DNA of 64,000 nucleotides. Origin: Rhodomicrobium vannielii ATCC 17100 (GTDB lineage: Bacteria > Pseudomonadota > Alphaproteobacteria > Rhizobiales > Rhodomicrobiaceae). The notes beneath the pieces are model-generated. The model did not search any database, had not been told where the DNA came from, and was given only the letters and a program-made list of their open reading frames with translations. Location: the NCBI RefSeq assembly GCF_000166055.1, contig NC_014664.1:3565501-3629500 (forward strand), read 5' to 3'. This document shows positions 16,449-27,080 of the stretch, one piece after another (within the stretch, counting starts at the first letter, position 1; each line of letters starts with the position of its first letter). The position numbers and the translations under genes were made by a program.

Positions 16449-16907
16449 GGGACTCCTCACCCGATGCGTTATTCACCCGGCGAAGGATAGGTCAGGGTGG
16501 CATATAGGTTCGACGGAGGAGAAAGCGCGAAAAAATAGGGTTCTCATATACAAACAGCGCAAGGGCGTTCGCACTTTGCCGTTTCAGCTTAGTAATCCAA
16601 GACCTGCCATCTGGGACAGATCGCAAGCGGCGATATTTGGGGTCCGTTGTTGGTCCATCTCGACGGAAGCCTTCCTTCCGGTTACAGACCGCTTCCGCCG
16701 TTCACGATGATGGAACCGACGAGGATGACCCCGAGCGGACGTGGACATCGGGCAATTTCCGCATTGCGCCAACACCCACCAATGGAAGAGATTAACAGGC
16801 CGGATGAGAGCAGCGATATCAGGAATGCTCTGAACGGGACATTCGGATGTCGCTTGTCTCGTTCAATTTACGCTTGCCGAGGGGGCCAGTCGCTCTGCTG
16901 GCTGGCG
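16449..16907. other. Region upstream of the kdp operon, no gene seen
   Basis: About 460 bases without a supportable gene. The part next to the operon must contain the KdpE-controlled promoter. A relatively AT-rich stretch at about 16500-16580 is the likeliest place, but no clear KdpE site was recognised. The rest contains scattered open frames without protein character. Confidence 0.35.
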
Positions 16908-17196
16908 TCAGCCAACCCGCACGGTGAATTCGTTGCCGCGGCCTTCGTCGATGTCGAGCGAGCGGGAGAAATAACCATTGGCGGGAGTGCGGACGTAATC
17001 GAGATAGTCCTCGGCAAAGGCGTTTTCCCCGAGGATCACAGCGCCGGGCGTTAACCGCGGCTCGATCAGTTTGAGCACCGGCAGGTACAGCGAAAACGCG
17101 CCATCGATCGAAAGAACATCAACCTCGCCGCCGACGTCCTTGAGCGTGTCAAGCGCATCGCCCTCGATGAATATATCGAGGCTCGGTTGTCTGGTT
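16908..17196 (-). pseudogene. O-methyltransferase C-terminal fragment
   Basis: With no start codon in frame, the minus strand reads LDIFIEGDALDTLKDVGGEV, DVLSIDGAFSLYLPVLKLIE, PRLTPGAVILGENAFAEDYL and DIDEGRGNEFTVRVG before a TGA. This matches the second half of class I SAM O-methyltransferases: the EGDALDTL motif, the acidic VLSIDGAF strand and the GAVILGENAF strand. The SAM-binding N-terminal half is gone. The break at about 17170-17196 coincides with the start of an AraC fragment on the opposite strand, so two gene pieces were joined here. Confidence 0.75.
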
Positions 17197-17522
17197 CTCT
17201 TGATGTGAACGAAGTCGCTCGAAGCATCGGTCTCTCATCAGGCTTTTTCAATCGCGCTTTCAGGGCCGCCATCGGCAAGACGCCACATGACTACATCGTG
17301 GATTGTCGAATCGCGGCGGCGCGCTGCTCGATCGTCGGCACTGACACGCATTTGGCCGATATTGCAGTTGCATGCGGGTTCTCGTCGCAAGCGCACATGA
17401 CCACAATCTTCCGAAAACGCCTTGGCATCACACCGGCACTTTTGCGCAAGCATCGGAGCCACATCGGTGTGCTCGCCGTAATCCAGAACGCGTCCCGTTG
17501 CGATGCGAGGACCGATCCATAG
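17166..17522 (+). pseudogene. AraC-family regulator, C-terminal HTH fragment
   Basis: Starting at DEYIEARLSGSLDVNEVA, this fragment contains both AraC helix-turn-helix units: VARSIGLSSGFFNRAFRAAI, then ADIAVACGFSSQAHMTTIFR with KRLGITPALLRKH. The ligand-binding N-terminal domain is absent. After LRKH (about 17455) the frame reads the antisense of the sulfatase-like gene until a stop. A TTG or GTG start inside the fragment could give a free DNA-binding domain, but no ribosome-binding site supports this. Confidence 0.8.
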
Positions 17523-18298
17523 CATGGGCGTCGACCACGCCCCCTCGGAGAGCGGCGCGTGCCAGCCCTGATCGGCCTGCCCGTGGTCGGAGATGACAAG
17601 AAGCACCGTGCCCTCCCACTTTCCGATGGCCCTCAGCGCCGCAACGAACCGCGCAAGTTGGCGGTCGGCTTCAAGTGCCGCGATGCGATAAGGCGAGCCG
17701 TCGGCCCAGATGTTTTGACGCCACGGCACATCCTTGGTCTCATCGCCGCTGCCGACGCGCCCCGCCTCGCCGGTATTTTGAAGATGGATACGCATGAAGC
17801 GCACATCCGTTCGCCGAAGGAGATCGACCGCCCAGTCGACCACATCCTTGTCAGGGCCACGCTGCATATAGGTATGATGAAAGCCGCGGTTGAGCGAGGC
17901 GTAGGCGGTGCTGTTCTTGGCATGTGCCGTGATCCCCGCCGGCGCGCCGCGCGTCGGTCGGCGCGGCAGCCACGCTTCCTGTATAAATTGAGTGTCGGGC
18001 GTGATGAACAGCGTCCCCGCAAGCTGAACCACGTTCGGATAGGACGTGGAGTGGAGGTTGCCCCACGGGCCGGTTGTCGGATGCCACGGCGGCGCAACGA
18101 AGGCCTTCTTGATCCAGGTTCCCTCGCTGACAAGGGCGAGGAAGGTCGGCATGCCGATCTTTCGGGCGCGGTGGCGGCGAGACCGTCAACGCCGAAGAGG
18201 ATCACGCGCTCGACCGGACGCTCGGCTGCTTCGGTCGCGCAGGCTGTCGCCAGAGCGAGCGCAAGCCACGACAATGCGACACGCTTCAGCAAGGACAT
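17455..18298 (-). pseudogene. Sulfatase/alkaline-phosphatase-like protein, frameshifted and truncated
   Basis: The ATG at 18298 gives a signal peptide (MSLLKRVALSWLALALATAC) and ERVILFGVDGLAATAPE, the first metal-binding strand of the alkaline phosphatase superfamily. One base is missing in the AAA run at 18160-18162; an extra A restores APEKIGMPTFLALVSEG. In the shifted frame follow SYPNVVQLAGTLF, GTVLLVISDHGQADQGWHA (the metal-binding DHG motif) and STPMLWIGPRIATG. The 3' end is replaced by the AraC fragment. It lies directly behind the alpha/beta hydrolase, so the two were probably one operon. Confidence 0.85.
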
Positions 18299-18309
18299 TG
18301 TGATTTTTC

Positions 18310-19380
18310 TCACGGCTTCTCGCTCCGTATCGAAGGCGCGGTGGACTCAAGAACGGCATCGAGAAACTTGCGCCGTTCAGCGCTCGGCAGGAGGTGAACG
18401 TAATGCGACGCGCCCGGAAGTTCGACCAGCCTGGCTGAAGCGGCGTTCGTCAGATGCGAGAGCAGGGTTTGCGCATCTGTCGGCCGCGCCCAGAAGTCGT
18501 TCTGCGATCTCAGGATCAGCACGTGGGAGCGGATGAACGAGGCGTCGAAGAGCTGGCGACCGTTCACCATCTTTAGCGTGTCGTCGACCGGTCCGGTGGG
18601 AAAACGAAAGCTCGGAGGCGTGCGAAGCGAAGCCTTAGTGTCGCCCTTCATGGCCAGGGCGACATAACGGTCGAGAAAGGCGGGGTCGACACCCTCGTTC
18701 CGCCAGCGCCCGACGAGATCATCCGCCGTTGCCAGTCGCCAGGCACCGTGTCGGCTGTAGTCGAGGTCCGCAGGCCGTTTCGGATCGGCGAAGTCCGCTT
18801 GCAGCCTCCAACCTCCCGCCGGGCCGCCATAGGCTGCGTTGTAGTAAATGAGCCGATCAATGCTCGTGGGATGCAGCGAGGCGTAATGGCCAAGCCATTG
18901 CGAGCCAGTGGCCCAGCCCATGGCGGCGAGGCGCCCATCGCCGGGATTGCGCCGCCGGATCTCGCGTATGACGGCGTCGATGTCGCGGACGGCCTCATCG
19001 GACCGCACCGCGACCGGCGCTTCGAACCGCCCGCGTTCCATCTCCGATGGGAAATCGGAAAGGCCGAAGCCTCGCACATCCATCAGGTAGAGCCGGTGTC
19101 CAGCCTTCGCCAATTCTTCGGCCGTAGAGGGGAGCGACGCATCGACGTCCCAACTTGCGAGAGCGCCTGGACGCCCGCCATTGACGAGCAGCATCGGCCC
19201 GCGATCAGGGCGGCCTTCCGTGTCACGAAGTTCACGAACGAAAAGCCGCATGCCCTCCTCGTTCACGACCGTAAAATCCTCGCGGAGGATCTCGGCGCGC
19301 GCCGTCTGGGCAGTCATTTGCATCCCCATGCCGATTATCGCCAGCACGCCGATCAAAGCGGCTCTCGCGCTGCGCCCCAT
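18310..19380 (-). CDS. Exported alpha/beta hydrolase-fold protein, Ser nucleophile replaced
   Basis: A 356-residue protein with a signal peptide (ALIGVLAIIGMGMQMTAQTA, cut after AQTARA) and an alpha/beta hydrolase core: MLLVNGGRPGALASWDVDAS, LYLMDVRGFGLSD, MGWATGSQWLGHY, VLILRSQNDFWARP (acid) and GASHYVHLLP (His). The nucleophile elbow reads G-W-A-T-G instead of G-x-S-x-G, so the usual Ser is Ala. I have a memory of a hydrolase subgroup with this GWATG elbow. I start at the ATG at 19380 because of the upstream GAGGAAGAAA site. It is divergent from a LysR fragment that may have been its regulator. Confidence 0.85.
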   Translation of the reverse strand: MGRSARAALIGVLAIIGMGMQMTAQTARAEILREDFTVVNEEGMRLFVRELRDTEGRPDRGPMLLVNGGRPGALASWDVDASLPSTAEELAKAGHRLYLMDVRGFGLSDFPSEMERGRFEAPVAVRSDEAVRDIDAVIREIRRRNPGDGRLAAMGWATGSQWLGHYASLHPTSIDRLIYYNAAYGGPAGGWRLQADFADPKRPADLDYSRHGAWRLATADDLVGRWRNEGVDPAFLDRYVALAMKGDTKASLRTPPSFRFPTGPVDDTLKMVNGRQLFDASFIRSHVLILRSQNDFWARPTDAQTLLSHLTNAASARLVELPGASHYVHLLPSAERRKFLDAVLESTAPSIRSEKP

Positions 19381-19441
19381 AATTTCTTCCTCGACCCATT
19401 TCCAGGCACGACATAGCCGGATGAGTTCGATATGGTAAGGC

Positions 19442-19792
19442 GTGAAAAAGCTATCCTTTGATACCTCTGATATATCGACCGTCGAGCTTCGCCAGTTCAG
19501 GCAATTCGTCGCTGTCGCCGAGGAACTGCATTTCCGACGCGCCGCGGCGCGGCTCGGCATGGCTCAGCCGCCGCTCTCACAAGCGATCCGCAAGCTCGAA
19601 CGCGATATCGGCGTGGACCTTTTCGACCGCAGCGCCCGGCAAGTGCGCCTGACCGACGCTGGCGCCGCGTTCCTCGAAGAGGCTCGCCGCGCCATAGGCC
19701 AAGCTGATCGCGCAGTGAGGGCCGCGCAACGTGCCGCGCGCGGCGCATTAGCCGCTTCCATTTGGTCCGTTTGTCGGCCCAACCCAGACTAA
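19442..19792 (+). pseudogene. LysR-type regulator, N-terminal DNA-binding part only
   Basis: Starting at a GTG, the frame reads [40 protein letters not shown] and [20 protein letters not shown], a textbook LysR winged HTH with its linker helix. After [11 protein letters not shown], where the effector domain should begin (usually GxLRIG), the sequence turns into unrelated residues and stops at 116 aa. The roughly 200-residue effector-binding domain is missing. It is divergently placed from the alpha/beta hydrolase gene, the usual LysR arrangement. Confidence 0.85.
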
Positions 19793-19867
19793 GTCTCTGA
19801 TGCAAAGTTGAATGCCGCTCAACCCTTGATTGCGGACGAGGCCAATTCCGACGGGAAATGTCTCTTG

Positions 19868-20011
19868 TCGACCCATCACGCCCGGCGAGGTGACGCGCAG
19901 TGCAGCGTGAGCGCGGCCATCTGCGCCATCCCCGCGGCACTCAAGGTTCTCGACGAGGATTTTCCCGATGCCGATGAAGGGCTGCTGGCGCTCAGGGACG
20001 CCGATCTTTGA
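19868..20011 (+). pseudogene. Antitoxin remnant of a VapBC-like pair
   Basis: The end of the frame, ALKVLDEDFPDADEGLLALR followed by DADL and a stop, has the acidic tail usual for small VapB/FitA-type antitoxins. A further piece upstream, RPITPGEVTRSAA, lies in another frame, so the gene is frameshifted. Its TGA overlaps the TTG start of the toxin remnant as TTGA, the coupling expected for a toxin-antitoxin operon. The identification rests mainly on the partner. Confidence 0.45.
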
Positions 20012-20320
20012 GAGCGCCACGCTACCTGCTGGATACCAATATCGTTTCCGATCTTGGTCGAAACCCGCAAGGCACGGTCGCGTTGGAAGCGAAGGCATCG
20101 CGCTAAGCGTCATAACACGGAACTTCGGCTTGGCTGCGCAAAGAAAGGATCATCGCGCTGGCGGAGCTTGAGGCCGAGTGTGTGCCGATCGGGCCGAAGG
20201 ACATGCTCATCGCGGCTCACACGCTCTCAGTGGGCGTCCCCGCTGGTTGCCGCCAACGATTGCGAGTTTCGTCGCGTGAAAGGGCTTCTGGTCGAGAATT
20301 GGCCCTTACGATCTGGGGCA
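20008..20320 (+). pseudogene. VapC-type PIN-domain toxin, decayed
   Basis: The pieces appear in the right order but in different frames: RYLLDTNIVSDLGRNPQG (N-terminal PIN acidic site) followed by a stop at about 20104-20106, then TELRLGCAKKGS, PIGPKDMLIAAHTLSVGVP (the second acidic site) and LVAANDCEFRRVKGLLVENW. An internal deletion and at least one frameshift near 20245 destroy the gene. Intact VapC proteins are ribonucleases, often acting on tRNA, neutralised by VapB. Confidence 0.8.
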
Positions 20321-20418
20321 TGACAGATCACCACAGCAGAAACGGTGCGATTGTTACCCCGAGTGTTACCCTGATGTTGAGATTATCCGCACTGTATGGG
20401 CTAAGCCCTTGATCGCGT

Positions 20419-20494
<76 letters not shown>

Positions 20495-20572
20495 GCTCCG
20501 TCGCGGTTCGTGTTCTATAATGCGTTGGAAGCCGGATGTCTACGCCTGCTTTTCGTCATTTTCGCATTTCCT

Positions 20573-21334
20573 TCACACGTGCTCCGGCTTGGTGATGGGC
20601 GCTGGCGGCGGTGTGCCCGGCCCCGGCAACGCCGCGACCGCGCGGCGCGGATCGCTGCTCTGGTAAAGCACTTCGGGCGCGAGCGCACCAAGCGAAACGT
20701 AAATCTTGAGAAGGTCGTCCACCTTCATGTCAGGCACGGGCGTGATGGCGCTATCGGACATGAAAACGAGGCCGCCTGACATGGGAATCGGTGCGGCGGG
20801 CAGGTAGACGAGCCTGCGACGCTCCCCGGCGATGGTGAAAAGTTGCTGGCTGGCAAGCAGCGCGAGAATGTCGACGCCCTGCGCTCCGTCGCCGAAAAAC
20901 CGGCACGACACCACGCTCATGCTCGACAGGTCCCCCGGCGCGCCGGTCCTGTCGGTTGCGAGCCGCACCACGCGTGAAACCGGGCTGTAGATCGAACGGA
21001 TAAGCGGCACCCGCGAAAACAGGCTGTCCAGATAATTCTGGATGATGCTTTTCGCGCGCGTTTTCACGATCAAGCCGAGAAGCCAGATGCCGATGAGCGC
21101 TATGCCGATGCCAAGCCAGAACGCGAGCGTGTCCTGGCTGCCGCCGATCAGATAATTGCCGCCGCGCGTGAAGAGATCGCCGAGCACGGTGCCGGGACCG
21201 ATGGCGCCGCGCACGAAATTGATGATCCACGCGACAATGAAGACCGTGAGGACAATCGGGAGTAGAAACAGCAGGCCCGCGAGAAACGAACCGATCACGC
21301 TGGTTCTCCAGACTTGGGAGATCCAGTTCAGCAT
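20573..21334 (-). CDS. DUF502 membrane protein
   Basis: A 253-residue protein with two N-terminal membrane helices (FLAGLLFLLPIVLTVFIVAW and LAFWLGIGIALIGIWLLGLI) and the DUF502 body: LFSRVPLIRSIYSPVSRVVR, a beta-rich soluble domain, then PMSGGLVFMSDSAITPVPDM. DUF502 proteins are widespread in proteobacteria and plants with no agreed function. The start at 21334 is preferred because AAGGAG lies eight bases upstream, while the ATG eleven codons earlier has no such site. The C-terminal tail is proline-rich. Confidence 0.92.
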   Translation of the reverse strand: MLNWISQVWRTSVIGSFLAGLLFLLPIVLTVFIVAWIINFVRGAIGPGTVLGDLFTRGGNYLIGGSQDTLAFWLGIGIALIGIWLLGLIVKTRAKSIIQNYLDSLFSRVPLIRSIYSPVSRVVRLATDRTGAPGDLSSMSVVSCRFFGDGAQGVDILALLASQQLFTIAGERRRLVYLPAAPIPMSGGLVFMSDSAITPVPDMKVDDLLKIYVSLGALAPEVLYQSSDPRRAVAALPGPGTPPPAPITKPEHV

Positions 21335-21607
21335 GCGCGACACTCCTTCGTCCAACGGGCTGTTCATGCGGTATCATTGGTTTCGGTGCGGCCTCAGTAT
21401 ACCGCGAACACATAAACCATGCGTACCGTTTGTTGGTCGCAAAATATAGAGGTGCGTTGCAATGCGCTGAAAGGCGCGGGGGGATGCGGGTTCGTTTGTT
21501 TGCAGCGCAGCACGGGAACGCGCCGAACAAGTTCGGCGGCGCCCTCTCGTGCGCGTCTGTGAAAAAGCTGCGCGGCGTTCCTTTGCCCCGCCTCCGCGCG
21601 TGCGGCC

Positions 21608-23227
21608 TTAGTTCTTCCGGATCTCCGCGATGCGGCCGAGTATCGCCGCGTGGCTCAAAATACCGTTCTTGAGGCATTTCAGCTCGAATTTCTCGTTCGG
21701 GCTGTGAATGCGGTCATCCGATAGACCGAAGCCGACGAGGATCGAGTCGAGGCCGAGCCCCTTTTGCAGGAGCCCCACCACCGGGATCGACCCGCCGCCG
21801 CCGACCATCGCCGCCGGCTTGCCGAACACATCCTGAAGACCGGCGCGCGCTGCCTGCATATACGGCCCGTCGGCTGGCACGAGGATGCCTTCCGACGCGC
21901 CGAACTGCCGGATGGTCCATTTCGAGTCGGGCGGAGTGCGCGCGTCGAGGAATGCCTTCAGCCCGTCGAGGATTTTCTGCGGGTTCTGGTTCGGCACGGT
22001 GCGGAAGCTGACCTTCACGGAGGCTCGGGCGGCGATCACCGTCTTCGAGCCTTCACCGGTATAGCCGCCCCAGATGCCGTTGATGTCGGCGGTCGGGCGT
22101 GCCCAGATGCGTTCGAGCGTGGTGAAGCCCGCCTCGCCCGTCGACTGCGTGAGGCCGATTTCGCCGAGGAAGCCCTTCTCATCGAACGGCAGAGCGGCCC
22201 ACTCGCGGCGCTCTGCCTCGGACAAGTCCGCCACGCCGTCGTAAAAGCCCGGAAGTTGCACGCGGCCGTTGGCGTCATGGAGCTGGCCGAGCACTTCAGT
22301 CAGCGCGTTGATCGGGTTCACCACCGCGCCGCCATACAGACCGGAATGCAAATCGTGCGATGGGCCGTCGAGCGTGATCTCGACATAGACGTTCCCGCGC
22401 AGCCGGTAGGTGATGGCGGGCGTATCGATATCCCAGGCGTTCGTGTCGCTTATGAGCACGGCGTCGGCGCGGCGGAGCATCTCTGCGTGCGCGGCGAGGA
22501 AGCCCGGAAGCGAGACGCTGCCGCTTTCCTCCTCGCCTTCAAGCAGCACGGTGACTTCGGCGGGCAGCGCGCCATGCACCGTCTTCCATGCGCGGAGAGC
22601 CTCAAGGATGGTCACCACCTGCCCCTTGTCGTCCACCGCGCCCCGCGCGACCACGCGCTTGCCGTGCGGGCCGTCGACAATGGCGGGCTCGAACGGCGGC
22701 GATGTCCACTCTTCCAGCGGTTCGACCGGCTGAACGTCGTAATGGCCGTAATAGAGGAGATGCGGCGCGGCGGCGCTTGCGCCCGCGTGGTGCGCGACGA
22801 GGATCGGATGGCCGGGCGTGTCGTGCAGCGTCGCCTCGAACCCGAGCGCGCGAAACTCGGCGGCGAGCCACTCGCCCGCGCGGCGCACGTCCTTCGCGTA
22901 GCCCGGATCGGTCGAGATCGAGGGGATGCGCAGAAAATCGAGATAGCGCCCGACGGCGTTGTCGAAATCGGCTTCGACTCGCGCGAGCACGGGTTGAACG
23001 TCGAATGTCGTTGGCACTTTCGCCTCTCTTTCCCGGTTCGTTGCGGCGATTGTCGCGGCCGCCGCGTTCTCGGCGACCGAAACACCGGCTCGCGAGCTTG
23101 CAGACATCTGGGGCGACGTTTCAGCGCCGATCCCAAGGGAGAGCCAAGCCGCCAGCGCGGCTGTCAGCATCGCCGCCGCCAGCCTCATCCGCCGCGTCGC
23201 CGGAGCCAACAGACCGCGCCGAAACAT
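21608..23227 (-). CDS. M20 family metallopeptidase (dipeptidase-like)
   Basis: A 539-residue M20/M25/M40 enzyme. An N-terminal export signal (LAAAMLTAALAAWLSLGIGA) is followed by the di-zinc site: H in YYGHYDVQP, the bridging D in ARGAVDDKGQV, general base and ligand E-E in LLEGEEESGS, D in LISDTNAWD, and H in the C-terminal DDRIHSPNEKFEL. The dimerisation domain contains GPSHDLHSGLYGGAVVNP. It should hydrolyse dipeptides or N-acyl amino acids, probably in the periplasm given the signal. The gene stands alone. Confidence 0.93.
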   Translation of the reverse strand: MFRRGLLAPATRRMRLAAAMLTAALAAWLSLGIGAETSPQMSASSRAGVSVAENAAAATIAATNREREAKVPTTFDVQPVLARVEADFDNAVGRYLDFLRIPSISTDPGYAKDVRRAGEWLAAEFRALGFEATLHDTPGHPILVAHHAGASAAAPHLLYYGHYDVQPVEPLEEWTSPPFEPAIVDGPHGKRVVARGAVDDKGQVVTILEALRAWKTVHGALPAEVTVLLEGEEESGSVSLPGFLAAHAEMLRRADAVLISDTNAWDIDTPAITYRLRGNVYVEITLDGPSHDLHSGLYGGAVVNPINALTEVLGQLHDANGRVQLPGFYDGVADLSEAERREWAALPFDEKGFLGEIGLTQSTGEAGFTTLERIWARPTADINGIWGGYTGEGSKTVIAARASVKVSFRTVPNQNPQKILDGLKAFLDARTPPDSKWTIRQFGASEGILVPADGPYMQAARAGLQDVFGKPAAMVGGGGSIPVVGLLQKGLGLDSILVGFGLSDDRIHSPNEKFELKCLKNGILSHAAILGRIAEIRKN

Positions 23228-23289
23228 CTCGCCGCTTACCTAAAACCATGAACCTTTGCTTGAGCTTATAGCAGAGAGGCGCGCCCAAA

Positions 23290-23318
23290 AAGCAAAATGG
23301 CCGCCCGAAGGCGGCCAT
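23290..23318 (-). terminator. Intrinsic terminator downstream of ftsH
   Basis: ATGGCCGCC (23297-23305) and GGCGGCCAT (23310-23318) form a perfect nine-pair stem with a four-base loop. On the minus strand it is followed by TTTGCTTTTT. It lies about 60 bases after the ftsH stop. Confidence 0.8.
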
Positions 23319-23374
23319 CTCAGCAGGTATTCAGAGGATACTTTGCGCAGCGGGCAAGAGGCGCCGTCACCCGC

Positions 23375-25300
<1,926 letters not shown>

Positions 25301-25405
25301 GGAGGCGTTGGTTTCCTCTGGTGCCGTCTGCGCGGCGTGAAGGCGCGACTTGACGACCGGCCTCAGTCTTCAAGCCACAGAGCGAGGCGGTGCGCGCCAA
25401 GCCTT

Positions 25406-26890
25406 TCAAAGATAGGGTATGGGTGTGTCTTTGCCAAGCGCACTTGAGGTCGTGTTTGGCAAGCGGGTTAAAAACCGTGCAAGAGGGGGGGCAAGCTTTG
25501 CTGTGACGGACGGAACGGCGGACGCGTAACCTTCGCCCGAGATCACGGGAGCGGCCAGAAGTTTGTCTACGCGCCAGAGCGCGGGCGTGGCGAGCGCGGC
25601 GAGCCGGTTGGCCTCGGCGGACAGACCGAGTTGCTTGCGTTCCTTGCGCCACGCCGTCCAGCCGGGCTCTCCGAGCGGCCGGACTTGCCCCTCACAGGCG
25701 GCAGCGGTCGGTGCCGAGACCAGAAATCGGCGATCCCATAGAACCGCGACGCGGGGTTCCAGAAATAGAGGTTCAGGCTTCATGCGGCCCGGCTCGCGGT
25801 AGAAGGAGAGGCGGCCCGCCGCCGCGATCATGAGCGAACCGCCCAGCGTCGCCTCGCTGTTCCTTGACCTCAAATTTTCGAGAAGTCGCTCAAGGCGCAT
25901 CATGCGCGGTGGTTCGGCCCTTCCGCCGACGAGCGGCAGCACGCGGGCCAGCACCCGGAGCGCGATTTCGTCGGGCAGCGCGTCGAAAGCTTCGCGGTCG
26001 ATCTCGCCATGCGCGAGCGGCGACACCCGGAAAAACCCGTCGAGGAAACGCTCGGCCGCTTCGTCTAGCGCGGCGCGGCTACGTCCGAGGCGAGCGGCAC
26101 TGAGCGCGAGCGCGGCTTTCGAGACGCCGGCATTCGCCAGCGCCTTCATGGCGAGGCGAAGGCGTACGCGCTCGAAAGCGGTATTCTCGTTGCTTGGGTC
26201 GCGGACAAACGGCACGTGGCGCGCGCGCAGATAGGCGGTAAGCCGCGTCTTCGAAAACCCAAGGAGCGGGCGGACAAGTCGCACGCCATCCCGCCCCGAT
26301 ACCGGTGCGATGGCGGACAACCCGTCGACGCCACTGCCGCGCGAAAGTCGCATGATGAGCGTCTCCGCCTGATCGTCGCGGGTGTGCGCCGTGAGAAGGC
26401 TCGCGCCGTTAACCCGCGCCTGCGCCGTGAGCAAGGCGTATCGGGCGCGTCGCGCCGCTGCCTGAAGACCGGCGGAAGGCTTCTCGCCGCTCCACACGAG
26501 CGTGACGTGCTCGAAGCCGAGAGCGCGCGCGTGCGCCTTGACGAAGGTCGCTTCCTCCGCGCTTTCGGGACGCAAGCCATGATCGACGGTCGCGACCGTG
26601 ATGGTGGCGGCCTGCCGACTCGCGAGCGTCGCCCAGCGCCGCGCGAGATGCATCAGCGCCATGCTGTCAGGGCCGCCGGATACCGCAAGCACGAGGGCGG
26701 GGGATGCCTCCACCGAGGCGAAGGCTTTCCTGATTTCGCTATCGTTTATAACAGTCGGCACTGTCCTACCGTCGTTTTGTGGTCGCCGTTCCGCCCCTCT
26801 TGCGTCATCGAAGTGGATCGGCGTCGCCACACTTCGGCAATAAGCGATTTGATCCCCCATCAAGCCACAGCCGCCTGGAATGCGCGGCAC
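25406..26890 (-). CDS. tilS: tRNA(Ile)-lysidine synthase TilS
   Basis: Contains the N-type ATP pyrophosphatase loop VLAVSGGPDSMALMHLARRW, then VDHGLRPESAEEA, TAHTRDDQAETLIMRLSRGS and RPLLGFSKTRLTAYLRARHV, all TilS hallmarks. The enzyme attaches lysine to C34 of the CAU-anticodon tRNA-Ile, which changes its decoding to AUA. The long first ATG adds about 45 unlikely residues. The true start is probably downstream, near IRKAFASVEAS, but no decisive ribosome-binding site was found. It lies between cpoB and ftsH, as in many Hyphomicrobiales. Confidence 0.95.
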   Translation of the reverse strand: MPRIPGGCGLMGDQIAYCRSVATPIHFDDARGAERRPQNDGRTVPTVINDSEIRKAFASVEASPALVLAVSGGPDSMALMHLARRWATLASRQAATITVATVDHGLRPESAEEATFVKAHARALGFEHVTLVWSGEKPSAGLQAAARRARYALLTAQARVNGASLLTAHTRDDQAETLIMRLSRGSGVDGLSAIAPVSGRDGVRLVRPLLGFSKTRLTAYLRARHVPFVRDPSNENTAFERVRLRLAMKALANAGVSKAALALSAARLGRSRAALDEAAERFLDGFFRVSPLAHGEIDREAFDALPDEIALRVLARVLPLVGGRAEPPRMMRLERLLENLRSRNSEATLGGSLMIAAAGRLSFYREPGRMKPEPLFLEPRVAVLWDRRFLVSAPTAAACEGQVRPLGEPGWTAWRKERKQLGLSAEANRLAALATPALWRVDKLLAAPVISGEGYASAVPSVTAKLAPPLARFLTRLPNTTSSALGKDTPIPYL

Positions 26891-27080
26891 GGCAGGGCGC
26901 CCGGCTAATCAGGAGAAAGCAAACCTGATCAGATCGGAACGCGCTCTAATTGGCAATATCTATGCTTATAAAAAAATCGGAGGCGGCTTCAAAGGGGGGA
27001 AAGTCTGGCCCACCGGGCAGAGATCGCCGCCTTCACGCAGCGACGGATGTCCCTCAAGCCGCCACTTCCGTCGGGTGGCG

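Noticed and set aside
16449-16600. A riboswitch (for example a c-di-AMP type) upstream of kdp
   Set aside because: No conserved riboswitch core was recognised. Regulation by KdpD/KdpE is sufficient to explain the operon.
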